Positions 37,156-46,301 of a stretch of DNA of 64,000 nt are shown here, piece by piece; position 1 is the first letter of the stretch; each line of letters begins with the position of its first letter. The position numbers were made by a program, and so were the translations under genes. Origin of the DNA: Pseudomonas urmiensis (GTDB lineage: Bacteria; Pseudomonadota; Gammaproteobacteria; Pseudomonadales; Pseudomonadaceae); NCBI RefSeq assembly GCF_014268815.2, contig NZ_JABWRE020000001.1, positions 935,001 through 999,000 of the forward strand. Direction: 5' to 3'. Under the pieces are notes generated by a model. The model worked only from the letters and a program-made list of their open reading frames with translations. It did not search any database and was not told the origin of the DNA.

Positions 37156-39009
37156 TCAAACCTTCATCCGTGGCATCTCGATCCGGTGCTCATGCACCCG
37201 CCGATACAGGGTCGCCCGGGAAATCCCCAATGCCCGGGCGGCCTCCCCCGGCTTCCAGCGATGGCGAATCAACGCATCGAGCAGCACCTGTCGCGCCGGG
37301 CTGGAAGCACTGGCCTGGGCAGCAGGTTCGACCTCTCCACGCACCTCTTGCGGTAAATCCTCAAGCCGCAGTTGGCCGCCATCACACACCGCACAGGCAT
37401 AGCGCAGGACCTGGCGCAATTGCCTGAGATTACCCGGCCAACGATAGGTCAGCAGCGCTTCCAACGCGGCATCGGCCAACATCACTTCAACGCTGCAAGC
37501 CTGCGCCTCCTCAGCCAGCATGCGATGAATCAGCCCGAGCCGATCAGCCCGCTCACGCAGGGGCGGCAGCTCGAAGCGGGCATTGGCCAGGCGAAAGTAC
37601 AGGTCCTCGCGAAAGCGCCCCTCGCTGACCATCGCCGCCAAATCCCGGTGGGTGGCGCAAATCACCTGGATATCCACCCGCTCACGCCGCGCCGCACCCA
37701 GGGGCGCGACTTCGCCTTCGGCCAGTACGCGCAGCAGGCGGGTTTGCAGGCTCAGCGGCATATCACCAATCTCGTCGAGAAACAGCGTGCCGCCATCGGC
37801 CTGTTGCAGCAGCCCTTGCATGCCTTTGCTCGATGCCCCGGTGAAGGCGCCGGCGACATAACCGAACAGCTCGCTTTCGATCAGGCTTTCTGGAATCGCT
37901 GCGCAGTTGAGGGTGACGAAGGGGCCAGTGCGGCGTTGGCTTTGTCCATGTAGCTGGCGGGCAAACACCTCCTTGCCGGCGCCGGTCTCTCCTTGCACCA
38001 GCACCGCCAGGTTGCAGTCCTTGACCCGCGTGGCCAGGCGCAGGTGCTGCTCGATGCGTGGGTCCTGGGTGTGTTGCGGCGCCTGGGCGCGTGGACGCAG
38101 GCAGCGCGGCGCACTGACCCGGCCATACAGTTGCCAGCCGGGCAGGCGCTGGGCACTGGCGTCACTGGCGCGACGTAGCTGATCGAGGTCGAATAGCTCG
38201 CCGATATGTTCCGGCAACCGCCCGTGGCGCTCGAGCAAGTGCTGGCGTGCCAGGCTGTTGAGCGCCTGCAGGCGGCCATCGCCATCCCAGGCCAGCAGGT
38301 AGTCTGGCTGGCTCTCGACATAGCCGGGCGTGCCATGGGCGCGCATCACCCAGTGGCCCTGGCTGCTGTGCATGAAAAAGGCGTTTTCGATCTCCCGCGC
38401 GGTCTGCTCCACCAATTGGCGAATCAGATGTTGGCTGCGGCGGTCATCTGGCGATTGCAGGGCCGACACATCGACCACCCCGAGCAACTCGCCCTGTGGG
38501 TCGAAAACCGGTGCTGCGGTGCAGGTCAGGCCAATGAAGGCGGCGCGAAAGTGATCGCGCTTGTGCACGGTGACCGGTGCCTTGTTGGTCAGCACTGCCG
38601 CTACCCCGCAGGTGCCTTCCTCGCCTTCCGACCAGCAGGTGCCCAGGTACAGCCCGGCCTTGCGGCAGTCGTTGCGAATCGCCGCTTCCACCCGGTAGTC
38701 GATGGTCCGCCCTTGGGCGTCGGTGAGCAGTACGCAATAGTCGGCACCGCTCACCCGGCCATGCAAGCGCGCTACCGCGTCGCTGGCGATACGCAGGAAC
38801 AGTTCGGCGCGCTCGCGGCATTCGTTGAGCAGGTTCTGCGAAAGGATGCGTGGCCCTTGCTGGGAGCCGGGATCGAGACGGTACAGGTCCATGGACCGAC
38901 GCCAGGAGTCGAGGATCAGCGCAGGCACCGGCGCCTGGGGCAGGCGATCGGCGTTCTTCACTACCCGGCTGACACAGTCGACATGGGCTCGGGAGTTCGC
39001 GGCAAGCAT
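37156..39009 (-). CDS. acoR: Sigma-54-dependent activator of acetoin catabolism, AcoR
   Basis: Enhancer-binding protein of 617 residues. An N-terminal GAF-type sensor region (about 75-220; [27 protein letters not shown]), a PAS-like segment (about 235-300), the AAA+ domain (about 325-550; Walker A GETGAGKE, the sigma-54 contact GAFTGA at 387-392, Walker [13 protein letters not shown]), and a C-terminal Fis helix-turn-helix ([18 protein letters not shown]). ATG 39009 is chosen because GGAGG precedes it; the open frame extends further upstream without family similarity. It is divergent from the aco operon, which has a sigma-54 promoter, so it surely controls it; acetoin is the probable effector. 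Confidence 0.93.
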   Translation of the reverse strand: MLAANSRAHVDCVSRVVKNADRLPQAPVPALILDSWRRSMDLYRLDPGSQQGPRILSQNLLNECRERAELFLRIASDAVARLHGRVSGADYCVLLTDAQGRTIDYRVEAAIRNDCRKAGLYLGTCWSEGEEGTCGVAAVLTNKAPVTVHKRDHFRAAFIGLTCTAAPVFDPQGELLGVVDVSALQSPDDRRSQHLIRQLVEQTAREIENAFFMHSSQGHWVMRAHGTPGYVESQPDYLLAWDGDGRLQALNSLARQHLLERHGRLPEHIGELFDLDQLRRASDASAQRLPGWQLYGRVSAPRCLRPRAQAPQHTQDPRIEQHLRLATRVKDCNLAVLVQGETGAGKEVFARQLHGQSQRRTGPFVTLNCAAIPESLIESELFGYVAGAFTGASSKGMQGLLQQADGGTLFLDEIGDMPLSLQTRLLRVLAEGEVAPLGAARRERVDIQVICATHRDLAAMVSEGRFREDLYFRLANARFELPPLRERADRLGLIHRMLAEEAQACSVEVMLADAALEALLTYRWPGNLRQLRQVLRYACAVCDGGQLRLEDLPQEVRGEVEPAAQASASSPARQVLLDALIRHRWKPGEAARALGISRATLYRRVHEHRIEMPRMKV

Positions 39010-39099
39010 TGGGGCCTCCGGTTCTCGTGTTCTTGTCGTTATGCGGCCATTAAGCGCTTGTGGGCGAGCGGCGACAAGCGCCACGTGCTTGCCGGTGGC

Positions 39100-39120
39100 G
39101 CTGAGACGCTGCGTCTCAGC
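39100..39120. promoter_or_regulatory. acoR: Probable AcoR upstream activator site
   Basis: GCTGAGACGC and GCGTCTCAGC are perfect 10-bp inverted repeats around a single T. The palindrome lies about 130 bases upstream of the sigma-54 -12 element, a normal distance for enhancer-binding proteins. A further half-site GCGTCTC occurs at 39153-39160. Confidence 0.75.
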
Positions 39121-39238
39121 GTCTCGCCCAGCGCCTGGCCTGACCGGTACGCAGCGTCTCGCAGCGGCTGGCGCAGGGGCGGGTCTTGTCGCGCTGGAAG
39201 CGCTCTGGCTCGGCATCTGGCGCGTGTAGTTGCAAAGC

Positions 39239-39254
39239 TGGCACCGCCCTTGCT
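39239..39254 (+). promoter_or_regulatory. Sigma-54 promoter of the aco operon
   Basis: TGGCACCGCCCTTGCT matches the sigma-54 consensus TGGCAC-N5-TTGCW exactly, with GG at 39240-39241 and GC at 39252-39253. It lies 34 bases before the acoX ATG and points into the operon. Confidence 0.93.
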
Positions 39255-39287
39255 CTAGCCCTGGCAAACAAGAAAATGAGGTGCGCC

Positions 39288-40343
39288 ATGCCGCGACCCG
39301 CGCCAATCGTCGGGATCATTGCCAACCCAGCTTCGGGCCGCGACCTGCGTCGCCTGACCGCTAACGCAGGGCTCTATTCCAGTACCGACAAGGCTTCGGC
39401 CATCCAGCGTCTGCTCGCAGCCTTCGGCGCCACCGGTATCGCCCAGGTGCTGTTGCCAACCGATATGACCGGGATCGCCGCCGCTGTGCTCAAGGCCAGC
39501 GGCGGCCCAGTTGCCCGCGACCAGCATTGGCCGGCGCTGCAGGTGCTCGATCTGCCACTGACCCAGACGGTCGCCGATACCCGTCTGGCCACGCGCTGGA
39601 TGGTCGAGCGCGGCGCCAGCCTGATCGCGGTACTGGGCGGCGATGGCACGCATAAGGCGGTGGCAGCCGAGGCCGGTGACGTGCCGCTGTTGACCCTTTC
39701 CACCGGCACCAACAATGCCTTCCCGGAGCTGCGCGAGGCGACCAGCGCCGGCCTTGCGGGTGGCCTGGTGGCCAGTGGTCGCATTCCCTCCAGCATCGGC
39801 CTACGTCGCAACAAGCGCCTGCTGGTGCGCGTGCCCGAGCAAGGCCTGTGCGAATGGGCGTTGGTCGAAGTGGCCGTCTCCCCACAACGTTTCGTCGGCG
39901 CGCGCGCATTGAGCCGCAGCGAAGACTTGGCAGAAGTGTTCGCCTGCTTCGCCGAACCCCACGCGATTGGCCTGTCGGCGCTCTGCGGGCTGTGGTGCCC
40001 GGTGTCGCGCCAGGCCGCTGAAGGCGCCTGGGTGCGCCTGCATCCCGGCGCTGAGCAGGCCCTGTTGGCGCCGCTGGCCCCCGGCCTGCTGCAAGGCTGC
40101 GGGATCACCGCCAGCGGCGCACTCACGCCCGGCGTCGCCTACTCATTGAGCCTATCCAGCGGCACCCTGGCCCTGGATGGCGAACGCGAGATCGAGTTCG
40201 CCGAACACGACACCCCCACCATCACCCTCGACCATCAAGGCCCGCTGACCATCGACGTCGAGGCCGTGCTGGCGCATGCCGCCCGTCATCACCTGCTGGC
40301 GGTACCGCGCGGTCACCGGCAGCTCCCTGCAAACCTGTGTTGA
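39288..40343 (+). CDS. acoX: Acetoin catabolism protein AcoX (ATP-NAD kinase-like)
   Basis: Protein of 351 residues of the NAD kinase-like family. IVGIIANPASGRDLRRL starts the fold; VLGGDGTHKAVA is the GGDG nucleotide motif and LSTGTNNAFPEL the second family motif. AcoX is always in aco operons but its exact role is unclear; it is not required for the dehydrogenase complex itself in studied species. ATG 39288 has GAGGTG upstream; ATG 39276 is the alternative. First gene after the sigma-54 promoter. Confidence 0.9.
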   Translation: MPRPAPIVGIIANPASGRDLRRLTANAGLYSSTDKASAIQRLLAAFGATGIAQVLLPTDMTGIAAAVLKASGGPVARDQHWPALQVLDLPLTQTVADTRLATRWMVERGASLIAVLGGDGTHKAVAAEAGDVPLLTLSTGTNNAFPELREATSAGLAGGLVASGRIPSSIGLRRNKRLLVRVPEQGLCEWALVEVAVSPQRFVGARALSRSEDLAEVFACFAEPHAIGLSALCGLWCPVSRQAAEGAWVRLHPGAEQALLAPLAPGLLQGCGITASGALTPGVAYSLSLSSGTLALDGEREIEFAEHDTPTITLDHQGPLTIDVEAVLAHAARHHLLAVPRGHRQLPANLC

Positions 40344-40365
40344 GACAACCCTGGAGAACAACAAG

Positions 40366-41343
40366 ATGTCCACTCACCTCAGTTCCGAGCAATTGCTCCA
40401 CGCCTATCAAGTGATGCGCACGATCCGTGCCTTCGAAGAGCGTCTGCATGTGGAGTTTGCCACCGGCGAAATCCCCGGTTTCGTTCATCTGTACGCCGGC
40501 GAAGAAGCGTCGGCGGCCGGCGTCATGGCGCACCTGCGCGACTCCGACTGTATTGCCTCCAACCACCGCGGCCACGGCCATTGCATCGCCAAGGGCGTCG
40601 ATGTGTACGGGATGATGGCCGAAATCTACGGCAAGAAGACCGGCGTGTGCGGCGGCAAGGGCGGCTCGATGCACATCGCTGACCTGGAGAAGGGCATGCT
40701 CGGCGCCAATGGCATCGTCGGGGCCGGTGCGCCGCTGGTCGCGGGCGCTGCCCTGGCGGCCAAGCTCAAGGGCCGCGATGACGTTTCGGTGGCGTTCTTC
40801 GGCGATGGCGGCTCCAACGAGGGCGCGGTGTTCGAGGCGATGAACATGGCCTCGATCATGAACCTGCCGTGCATCTTCGTGGCCGAGAACAACGGCTACG
40901 CCGAGGCTACCGCGTCGAACTGGTCGGTGGCCTGTGACCATATCGCCGACCGCGCGGCAGGCTTTGGCATGCCCGGGGTCACCATCGATGGCTTCGACTT
41001 CTTCGCTGTGCATGAAGCCGCTGGCGCTGCCATCGAGCGCGCCCGTGCCGGCCAAGGCCCTTCGCTGATCGAGGTCAAGCTGACCCGCTATTACGGCCAC
41101 TTCGAGGGCGATGCACAAACTTACCGCGCCCCGGATGAAGTGAAGAACCTGCGCGAAACCCGCGACTGCCTGCTGCAGTTCCGTAACAAGACCACCCGTA
41201 GCGGCGTGCTCAGCGCCGAGCAACTCGATGCCATCGATGCCCAGGTCGAAGACCTGATCGAGGACGCCGTGCGCCGCGCCAAAGCCGACCCCAAGCCGCA
41301 ACCGGCCGACCTGCTCACCGACGTCTACGTCGCCTATCCCTGA
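40366..41343 (+). CDS. acoA: Acetoin dehydrogenase E1 component, alpha subunit
   Basis: Thiamine-diphosphate-dependent E1 alpha of 325 residues; splits acetoin with AcoB to acetaldehyde and an acetyl group. The ThDP motif GDGGSNEGAVFEAMNMA starts at residue 146 and ends in the usual N (VAENN). NHRGHGHCIAKGVD and GGKGGSMHI are conserved E1 alpha regions. ATG 40366 is the start; 23 bases after acoX, with TGGAGAACAAC as ribosome site. Confidence 0.95.
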   Translation: MSTHLSSEQLLHAYQVMRTIRAFEERLHVEFATGEIPGFVHLYAGEEASAAGVMAHLRDSDCIASNHRGHGHCIAKGVDVYGMMAEIYGKKTGVCGGKGGSMHIADLEKGMLGANGIVGAGAPLVAGAALAAKLKGRDDVSVAFFGDGGSNEGAVFEAMNMASIMNLPCIFVAENNGYAEATASNWSVACDHIADRAAGFGMPGVTIDGFDFFAVHEAAGAAIERARAGQGPSLIEVKLTRYYGHFEGDAQTYRAPDEVKNLRETRDCLLQFRNKTTRSGVLSAEQLDAIDAQVEDLIEDAVRRAKADPKPQPADLLTDVYVAYP

Positions 41344-41376
41344 CTCCGGCACAACAACAACGACAGGAGAATCATC

Positions 41377-42399
41377 ATGGCAAGAAAGATCAGCTACCAG
41401 CAGGCCATCAACGAGGCCCTGGCCCAGGAAATGCGCCGCGACACGAGCGTGTTCATCATTGGTGAAGACGTGGCTGGCGGGGCCGGCGCGCCTGGCGAGG
41501 ACGATGCCTGGGGCGGTGTGTTGGGGGTGACCAAAGGTCTTTACCACCAGTTCCCCGGTCGGGTGCTGGATGCGCCGCTGTCGGAGATCGGCTACGTCGG
41601 GGCTGCAGTGGGCGCGGCCACCCAGGGCCTGCGTCCGGTGTGCGAACTGATGTTCGTCGATTTCGCGGGCTGCTGCCTGGACCAGATCCTCAACCAGGCG
41701 GCCAAGTTCCGCTACATGTTCGGCGGCAAGGCGGTGACCCCGCTGGTGATGCGCACCATGGTCGGCGCCGGCCTGCGCGCCGCCGCCCAGCACTCGCAGA
41801 TGCTCACCTCGCTGTGGACCCACATCCCCGGCCTTAAAGTGGTCTGCCCCTCTTCGCCGTATGACGCCAAGGGCTTGCTGATCCAGGCGATTCGCGACAA
41901 CGACCCGGTCATCTTCTGCGAGCACAAACTGCTCTACAGCATGCAAGGCGAGGTCCCCGAGGAGCTCTACACCGTACCCTTCGGAGAAGCCAACTACCTG
42001 CGCGACGGCGACGACGTGACCCTGGTGACCTATGGGCGCATGGTCCACCTGGCCATGGAGGCGGCCAACAACCTCGCGCGCCAGGGCATCGACTGCGAAG
42101 TGCTGGACCTGCGCACCACCAGCCCGCTGGATGAAGACAGCATCCTGGAAAGTGTGGAAAAAACCGGTCGGCTGGTGGTGATCGACGAGGCCAACCCGCG
42201 CTGCTCGATGGCCACCGACATCAGCGCGCTGGTGGCACAGAAAGCCTTCTCATCGCTCAAGGGGCCGATCGAGATGGTCACCGCGCCGCACACCCCGGTG
42301 CCGTTCTCCGATGCGTTGGAAGACCTGTACATCCCCACTGCGGCGAAGATCGAGGCTGCCGTGCGCAAGGTCATCGAAGCTGCAAGGAGCGCCGCATGA
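41377..42399 (+). CDS. acoB: Acetoin dehydrogenase E1 component, beta subunit
   Basis: E1 beta of 340 residues, a transketolase-like pyrimidine-binding protein. Typical regions are GEDVAGGAGAPGEDDAWGGVLGVTKGL, APLSEIGYVGAAVGAA (with the catalytic Glu), MFVDFAGCCLDQILNQ and LEVLDLRTTSPLDEDSI-type sequence near residue 240. Overlaps acoC by four bases (ATGA). ATG 41377 follows ACAGGAGAATC. Confidence 0.96.
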   Translation: MARKISYQQAINEALAQEMRRDTSVFIIGEDVAGGAGAPGEDDAWGGVLGVTKGLYHQFPGRVLDAPLSEIGYVGAAVGAATQGLRPVCELMFVDFAGCCLDQILNQAAKFRYMFGGKAVTPLVMRTMVGAGLRAAAQHSQMLTSLWTHIPGLKVVCPSSPYDAKGLLIQAIRDNDPVIFCEHKLLYSMQGEVPEELYTVPFGEANYLRDGDDVTLVTYGRMVHLAMEAANNLARQGIDCEVLDLRTTSPLDEDSILESVEKTGRLVVIDEANPRCSMATDISALVAQKAFSSLKGPIEMVTAPHTPVPFSDALEDLYIPTAAKIEAAVRKVIEAARSAA

Positions 42400-43502
42400 G
42401 CCAGATCCATACCCTGACCATGCCCAAATGGGGCCTGTCGATGACCGAGGGCCGGGTCGACACCTGGCTCAAGCAGGAAGGCGAGCAGATCAACAAAGGC
42501 GATGAAGTGCTGGATGTCGAGACCGACAAGATCAGCAGCAGCGTCGAGGCGCCATTCAGTGGCGTGCTGCGCCGGCAAGTAGCCAAGCCTGACGAGACCT
42601 TGCCGGTCGGTGCGCTGCTGGCGGTGGTGGTCGAAGGCGAGGCGCAAGAGGCTGAGATCGATGCGGTGGTACAACGCTTTCAGGCCGAGTTCGTGGCCGA
42701 CGGCGGCGCCGATCAAGCCCAGGGGCCGACGCCGCAGAAGGCCGAGGTCGGCGGCCGGCTGTTGCGCTGGTTCGAGCTGGGCGAGGGCGGCACGCCGCTG
42801 GTGCTGGTGCATGGCTTTGCTGGCGATCTGAACAACTGGCTGTTCAACCACCCGGCGCTGGCGGCCGAGCGTCGGGTCATAGCGCTCGATCTGCCCGGCC
42901 ATGGTGAGTCGGCCAAGGCCCTGCAACGGGGCGATCTGGATGAATTGAGTGACGCGCTGCTGGCGCTGCTCGATCACCTCGACATTCCCCGCGCCCACCT
43001 GGCAGGGCACTCGATGGGCGGCGCGGTCAGCCTCAACCTGGCGCGCCTGGCACCCCAGCGGGTGGCCAGCCTGAGCCTGATCGCCAGCGCCGGCTTAGGC
43101 GCGCAGATCAATGGCCAGTACCTGCAGGGCTTCGTCGAGGCGGGCAATCGCAATGCGCTCAAGCCACACATGAGCAAGCTGTTTGCCGATCAGGGCCTGG
43201 TGACCCGGCAGATGCTCGAGGACATGCTCAAGTTCAAGCGCCTGGAAGGCGTCGACAGCGCCCTGCGGCAACTGGCGGCGAGCATCGCCGAGGGCGATCG
43301 CCAGCGTCACGACTTGCGCGGGGTGCTTGGGCAACATCCGGCCCTGGTGGTTTGGGGCAGTCAGGACGCGATCATCCCCGCCAGCCACAGCCAAGGCGTA
43401 GAAGCCGAAGTGCTGCTGATCGACGGGGTTGGGCACATGGTGCAGATGGAGGCTGCCGAGCAGGTCAACCAAGCCTTGCAGGCGTTCCTGCGCAAACACT
43501 GA
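42396..43502 (+). CDS. acoC: Acetoin dehydrogenase E2 component AcoC (lipoyl domain plus alpha/beta hydrolase)
   Basis: Acetyltransferase of 368 residues. An N-terminal lipoyl domain (about 1-80; lipoyl Lys45 in DVETDKIS) is joined to an alpha/beta-hydrolase fold (about 120-368) with VLVHGFAGDLNNW, nucleophile Ser in GHSMGGAVS and a late His in IDGVGHMVQME. There is no classical E2 catalytic domain (no HxxxDG). This fused design is known for Pseudomonas AcoC. No E3 (AcoL) gene follows, so a dihydrolipoamide dehydrogenase from elsewhere must serve the complex. Confidence 0.94.
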   Translation: MSQIHTLTMPKWGLSMTEGRVDTWLKQEGEQINKGDEVLDVETDKISSSVEAPFSGVLRRQVAKPDETLPVGALLAVVVEGEAQEAEIDAVVQRFQAEFVADGGADQAQGPTPQKAEVGGRLLRWFELGEGGTPLVLVHGFAGDLNNWLFNHPALAAERRVIALDLPGHGESAKALQRGDLDELSDALLALLDHLDIPRAHLAGHSMGGAVSLNLARLAPQRVASLSLIASAGLGAQINGQYLQGFVEAGNRNALKPHMSKLFADQGLVTRQMLEDMLKFKRLEGVDSALRQLAASIAEGDRQRHDLRGVLGQHPALVVWGSQDAIIPASHSQGVEAEVLLIDGVGHMVQMEAAEQVNQALQAFLRKH

Positions 43503-43532
43503 GTCACTTACGTGAGCCTGGAGACAACAATA

Positions 43533-44621
43533 ATGAACGACCTGAGCCACACCCATATGCGCGCCGCCGTTTGGCATGGCCGCCACGATATTCGCGTCGA
43601 ACAGGTACCGCTGCCGGACGATCCGCCGCCTGGCTGGGTGCAGATCAAGGTGGATTGGTGCGGGATCTGCGGCTCGGACCTGCACGAATACGTCGCAGGC
43701 CCGGTGTTCATACCGGTCGAGGCGCCGCATCCGCTGACCGGGATCCAGGGGCAATGCATCCTGGGTCATGAGTTCTGCGGCGAGATCGCCAAGCTCGGCG
43801 AGGGTGTCACCGGCTACGCCGTCGGCGATGCAGTGGCGGCCGATGCCTGCCAGCATTGCGGCAGCTGCTATTACTGCACCCATGGCTTGTACAACATCTG
43901 CGAACAGCTGGCTTTTACCGGGCTGATGAACAACGGTGCCTTTGCCGAGCGAGTGAATGTACCGGCCAACCTGCTGTACCGCTTGCCAGAAGGTTTCCCG
44001 CGTGAGGCGGGGGCGTTGATCGAGCCACTGGCGGTGGGCATGCATGCAGTTAAGAAGGCCGGCAGCCTGCTGGGGCAGAACGTGGTGGTGGTCGGTGCGG
44101 GCACCATCGGCCTGTGTACCATCATGTGTGCCAAGGCGGCGGGCGCGGCGCAGGTGATCGCCCTGGAAATGTCCTCGGCACGTAAGGCCAAGGCCCTGCA
44201 AGTGGGCGCCAGTGCCGTGCTCGACCCCAGCCAATGCGATGCCCTGGCCGAGATCCGCGGGCTAACGGCGGGGCTGGGCGCGGATGTGAGTTTTGAGTGT
44301 ATCGGCAACAAGCACACCGCCAAGCTTGCCATCGATGCCATTCGCAAAGCGGGCAAGTGCGTGCTGGTGGGGATCTTCGAGGAGCCCAGTGCGTTCAACT
44401 TCTTCGATCTGGTCTCGACCGAGAAACAGGTGCTTGGGGCGTTGGCCTACAACGGCGAATTTGCCGATGTGATTGCCTTCATTGCCGATGGGCGTCTGGA
44501 TATCCGCCCGCTGGTGACGGGGCGCATTGGCCTGGAGCAGATTGTCGAGCTGGGGTTCGAGGAGTTGGTCAACAACAAGGAGGAGAATGTGAAGATCATC
44601 GTTTCGCCGGGCGGGCGCTGA
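43533..44621 (+). CDS. 2,3-butanediol/acetoin dehydrogenase (zinc MDR family)
   Basis: Zinc-dependent alcohol dehydrogenase of 362 residues. Catalytic zinc ligands are Cys43 in WCGICGSDLHEY and GHEFCGEI; the structural zinc site is DACQHCGSCYYCTHGLYNIC; the nucleotide-binding GAGTIGL and a following VIALEMS suggest NAD. It would turn 2,3-butanediol into acetoin for AcoABC. ATG 43533 is preferred to GTG 43512 because CTGGAG lies between. It begins 30 bases after acoC. Confidence 0.92.
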   Translation: MNDLSHTHMRAAVWHGRHDIRVEQVPLPDDPPPGWVQIKVDWCGICGSDLHEYVAGPVFIPVEAPHPLTGIQGQCILGHEFCGEIAKLGEGVTGYAVGDAVAADACQHCGSCYYCTHGLYNICEQLAFTGLMNNGAFAERVNVPANLLYRLPEGFPREAGALIEPLAVGMHAVKKAGSLLGQNVVVVGAGTIGLCTIMCAKAAGAAQVIALEMSSARKAKALQVGASAVLDPSQCDALAEIRGLTAGLGADVSFECIGNKHTAKLAIDAIRKAGKCVLVGIFEEPSAFNFFDLVSTEKQVLGALAYNGEFADVIAFIADGRLDIRPLVTGRIGLEQIVELGFEELVNNKEENVKIIVSPGGR

Positions 44622-44638
44622 TCTCTGGCGTTTGATAG

Positions 44639-44745
44639 GGCCTCATCGCGGGGCAAGCCCGCTCCCACGCCAATCTGGGTCTAGCGCCAACTTGGCAGCG
44701 CTACGGTGCGCTATCGTGGGAGCGGGCTTGCCCCGCGATGAGGCC
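44639..44745. repeat. REP inverted pair with perfect 31-bp arms
   Basis: A 31-base REP (44639-44669) is repeated perfectly in reverse at 44715-44745 around a 45-base spacer. It separates the aco operon from the convergent apt gene. Confidence 0.87.
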
Positions 44746-44778
44746 AGCCAGGCTGGCCCATCAATCAACTGAACGCAC

Positions 44779-45327
44779 TCAGTATTCGCTCAGCGAAAAC
44801 TCAGTCAGGCAGAACGTCGGCACACCCGCCGCCTGCAGCCGACGCGAACCTTCCAGCTCCGGCAGATCGATGATCGCCGCCGCCTCGAACACTTCAGCAC
44901 CCGTGCGACGCACCAGATTGGCAGCTGCCAGCAAGGTGCCGCCGGTGGCGATCAAGTCATCGAAGATCAGCACCGAATCGCCTTCGCACAGGCTGTCGGC
45001 ATGCACTTCCAGGAAGGCCTCGCCATATTCGGTCTGGTAGCCCTCAGAGAGCACGTCAGCCGGCAGCTTGCCCTGCTTGCGGAACAGGATCAGCGGCTTG
45101 TTCAGTTGGTGGGCGATGATCGAGCCGATCAGAAAGCCGCGCGCATCCATGGCGCCGATATGGCTGAATTCGGCCTCGACATAACGCTCGATGAACTGGT
45201 CGGCCACATAGCGCAAGCCGCGCGGCGACTGGAACAACGGCGTGATATCGCGGAAGATCACCCCCGGTTTGGGAAAGTCCACTACCGGGCGGATCAGGGC
45301 TTTGAGGTCGAAGGTGTCGCTGTGCAT
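44779..45327 (-). CDS. apt: Adenine phosphoribosyltransferase
   Basis: Purine salvage enzyme of 182 residues: adenine plus PRPP to AMP. The PRPP-binding motif [18 protein letters not shown] is intact; [17 protein letters not shown] and [12 protein letters not shown] are family regions. ATG 45327 gives a normal length; the open frame upstream has no similarity. It lies 52 bases downstream of anr on the same strand, as in other pseudomonads. Confidence 0.96.
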   Translation of the reverse strand: MHSDTFDLKALIRPVVDFPKPGVIFRDITPLFQSPRGLRYVADQFIERYVEAEFSHIGAMDARGFLIGSIIAHQLNKPLILFRKQGKLPADVLSEGYQTEYGEAFLEVHADSLCEGDSVLIFDDLIATGGTLLAAANLVRRTGAEVFEAAAIIDLPELEGSRRLQAAGVPTFCLTEFSLSEY

Positions 45328-45379
45328 GAAAGGGGTATCCTGAAAAACCAAGCAGCAAGTATACCCCGAACCGTTAGCT

Positions 45380-46114
45380 TCAGACTTCGATTGCACCGCC
45401 CGCCAATGCACACAGCTGGATCGGGTCGAGGATATGCACTTCCTTGCCTTCGGCAGTGATCAGACCGTTTTGCTGGAAGCGGGTGAACACTCGCGAAACG
45501 GTTTCTACCGCCAGGCCTAGGTAATTGCCAATCTCGTTGCGCGACATGCTCAGGCGGAACTGGTTGGCCGAATAACCGCGGGCGCGGAAGCGCGCCGACA
45601 GGTTGACCAGGAAGGTGGCGATGCGCTCGTCGGCGGTTTTTTTCGACAACAGCAGCATCATTTGCTGGTCGTCGCGGATTTCCCGGCTCATCACCCGCAT
45701 CAGCTGGCGACGCAACTGCGGCAGTTGCACCGACAGCTCATCGAGGCGCTCGAAGGGGATCTCGCAGACCGAAGTGGTCTCCTGGGCCTGGGCCGAGACC
45801 GGATAGGCTTCGGTGTCCATGCCGGACAGGCCGACCAGCTCGCTGGGCAGATGGAAGCCGGTGATCTGCTCTTCGCCGCTGTCGCTCAGGCTGAACGTCT
45901 TCAGGGCGCCGGAGCGTACCGCATAGACCGAGCCGAAATTGTCACCCTGGCGGAACAGGAACTCGCCCTTCTTCAGCGGGCGGCCGCGCTTGACGATTTC
46001 ATCCAGTGCATCCATGTCTTCAAGGTTAAGGGACAGGGGCAGGCACAGGGGGGCCAGGCTGCAATCCTTGCAATGGGCCTGGTTGTGTGGGCGCAGTTTA
46101 ACTGGCTCGGACAT
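45380..46114 (-). CDS. anr: Oxygen-sensing regulator Anr (FNR family)
   Basis: Crp/Fnr regulator of 244 residues. The oxygen-labile 4Fe-4S cluster ligands are Cys15, Cys18, Cys24 and Cys117. The cyclic-nucleotide-type beta roll spans about 30-150; the C-terminal helix-turn-helix has [24 protein letters not shown] with the ETVSR recognition helix of FNR proteins. It activates anaerobic and microaerobic genes, notably hemN next door (Anr box at 47749) and cbb3 oxidase genes. ATG 46114 follows AGGATCGAAGA. Confidence 0.96.
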   Translation of the reverse strand: MSEPVKLRPHNQAHCKDCSLAPLCLPLSLNLEDMDALDEIVKRGRPLKKGEFLFRQGDNFGSVYAVRSGALKTFSLSDSGEEQITGFHLPSELVGLSGMDTEAYPVSAQAQETTSVCEIPFERLDELSVQLPQLRRQLMRVMSREIRDDQQMMLLLSKKTADERIATFLVNLSARFRARGYSANQFRLSMSRNEIGNYLGLAVETVSRVFTRFQQNGLITAEGKEVHILDPIQLCALAGGAIEV

Positions 46115-46301
46115 TTCTTCGATCCTTGTGGGAAAGCACACATAAGCCGTAAGGATAACCGACGGCATAGGCTGTAGGCCAGCTTGCGCTATTTTGGTGC
46201 GCGCTGACCGGGCTGCGATTCTGGTTGGCCGCAGCCTGTCACTGGCCAATAGTGTGCTCGCCACGCGAGGATGTCCATGCGGTTGATCGTCTCGCTGTAC
46301 G

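Noticed and set aside
40222..42048. 608-residue minus-strand open frame opposite acoA-acoB
   Set aside because: Both sense genes are certain by motifs; the reverse frame has none.
46211..46236. GGCTGCG/CGCAGCC hairpin between anr and hemN as a terminator
   Set aside because: A 7-bp stem exists but no T-run follows on the minus strand; too weak to list as a terminator.
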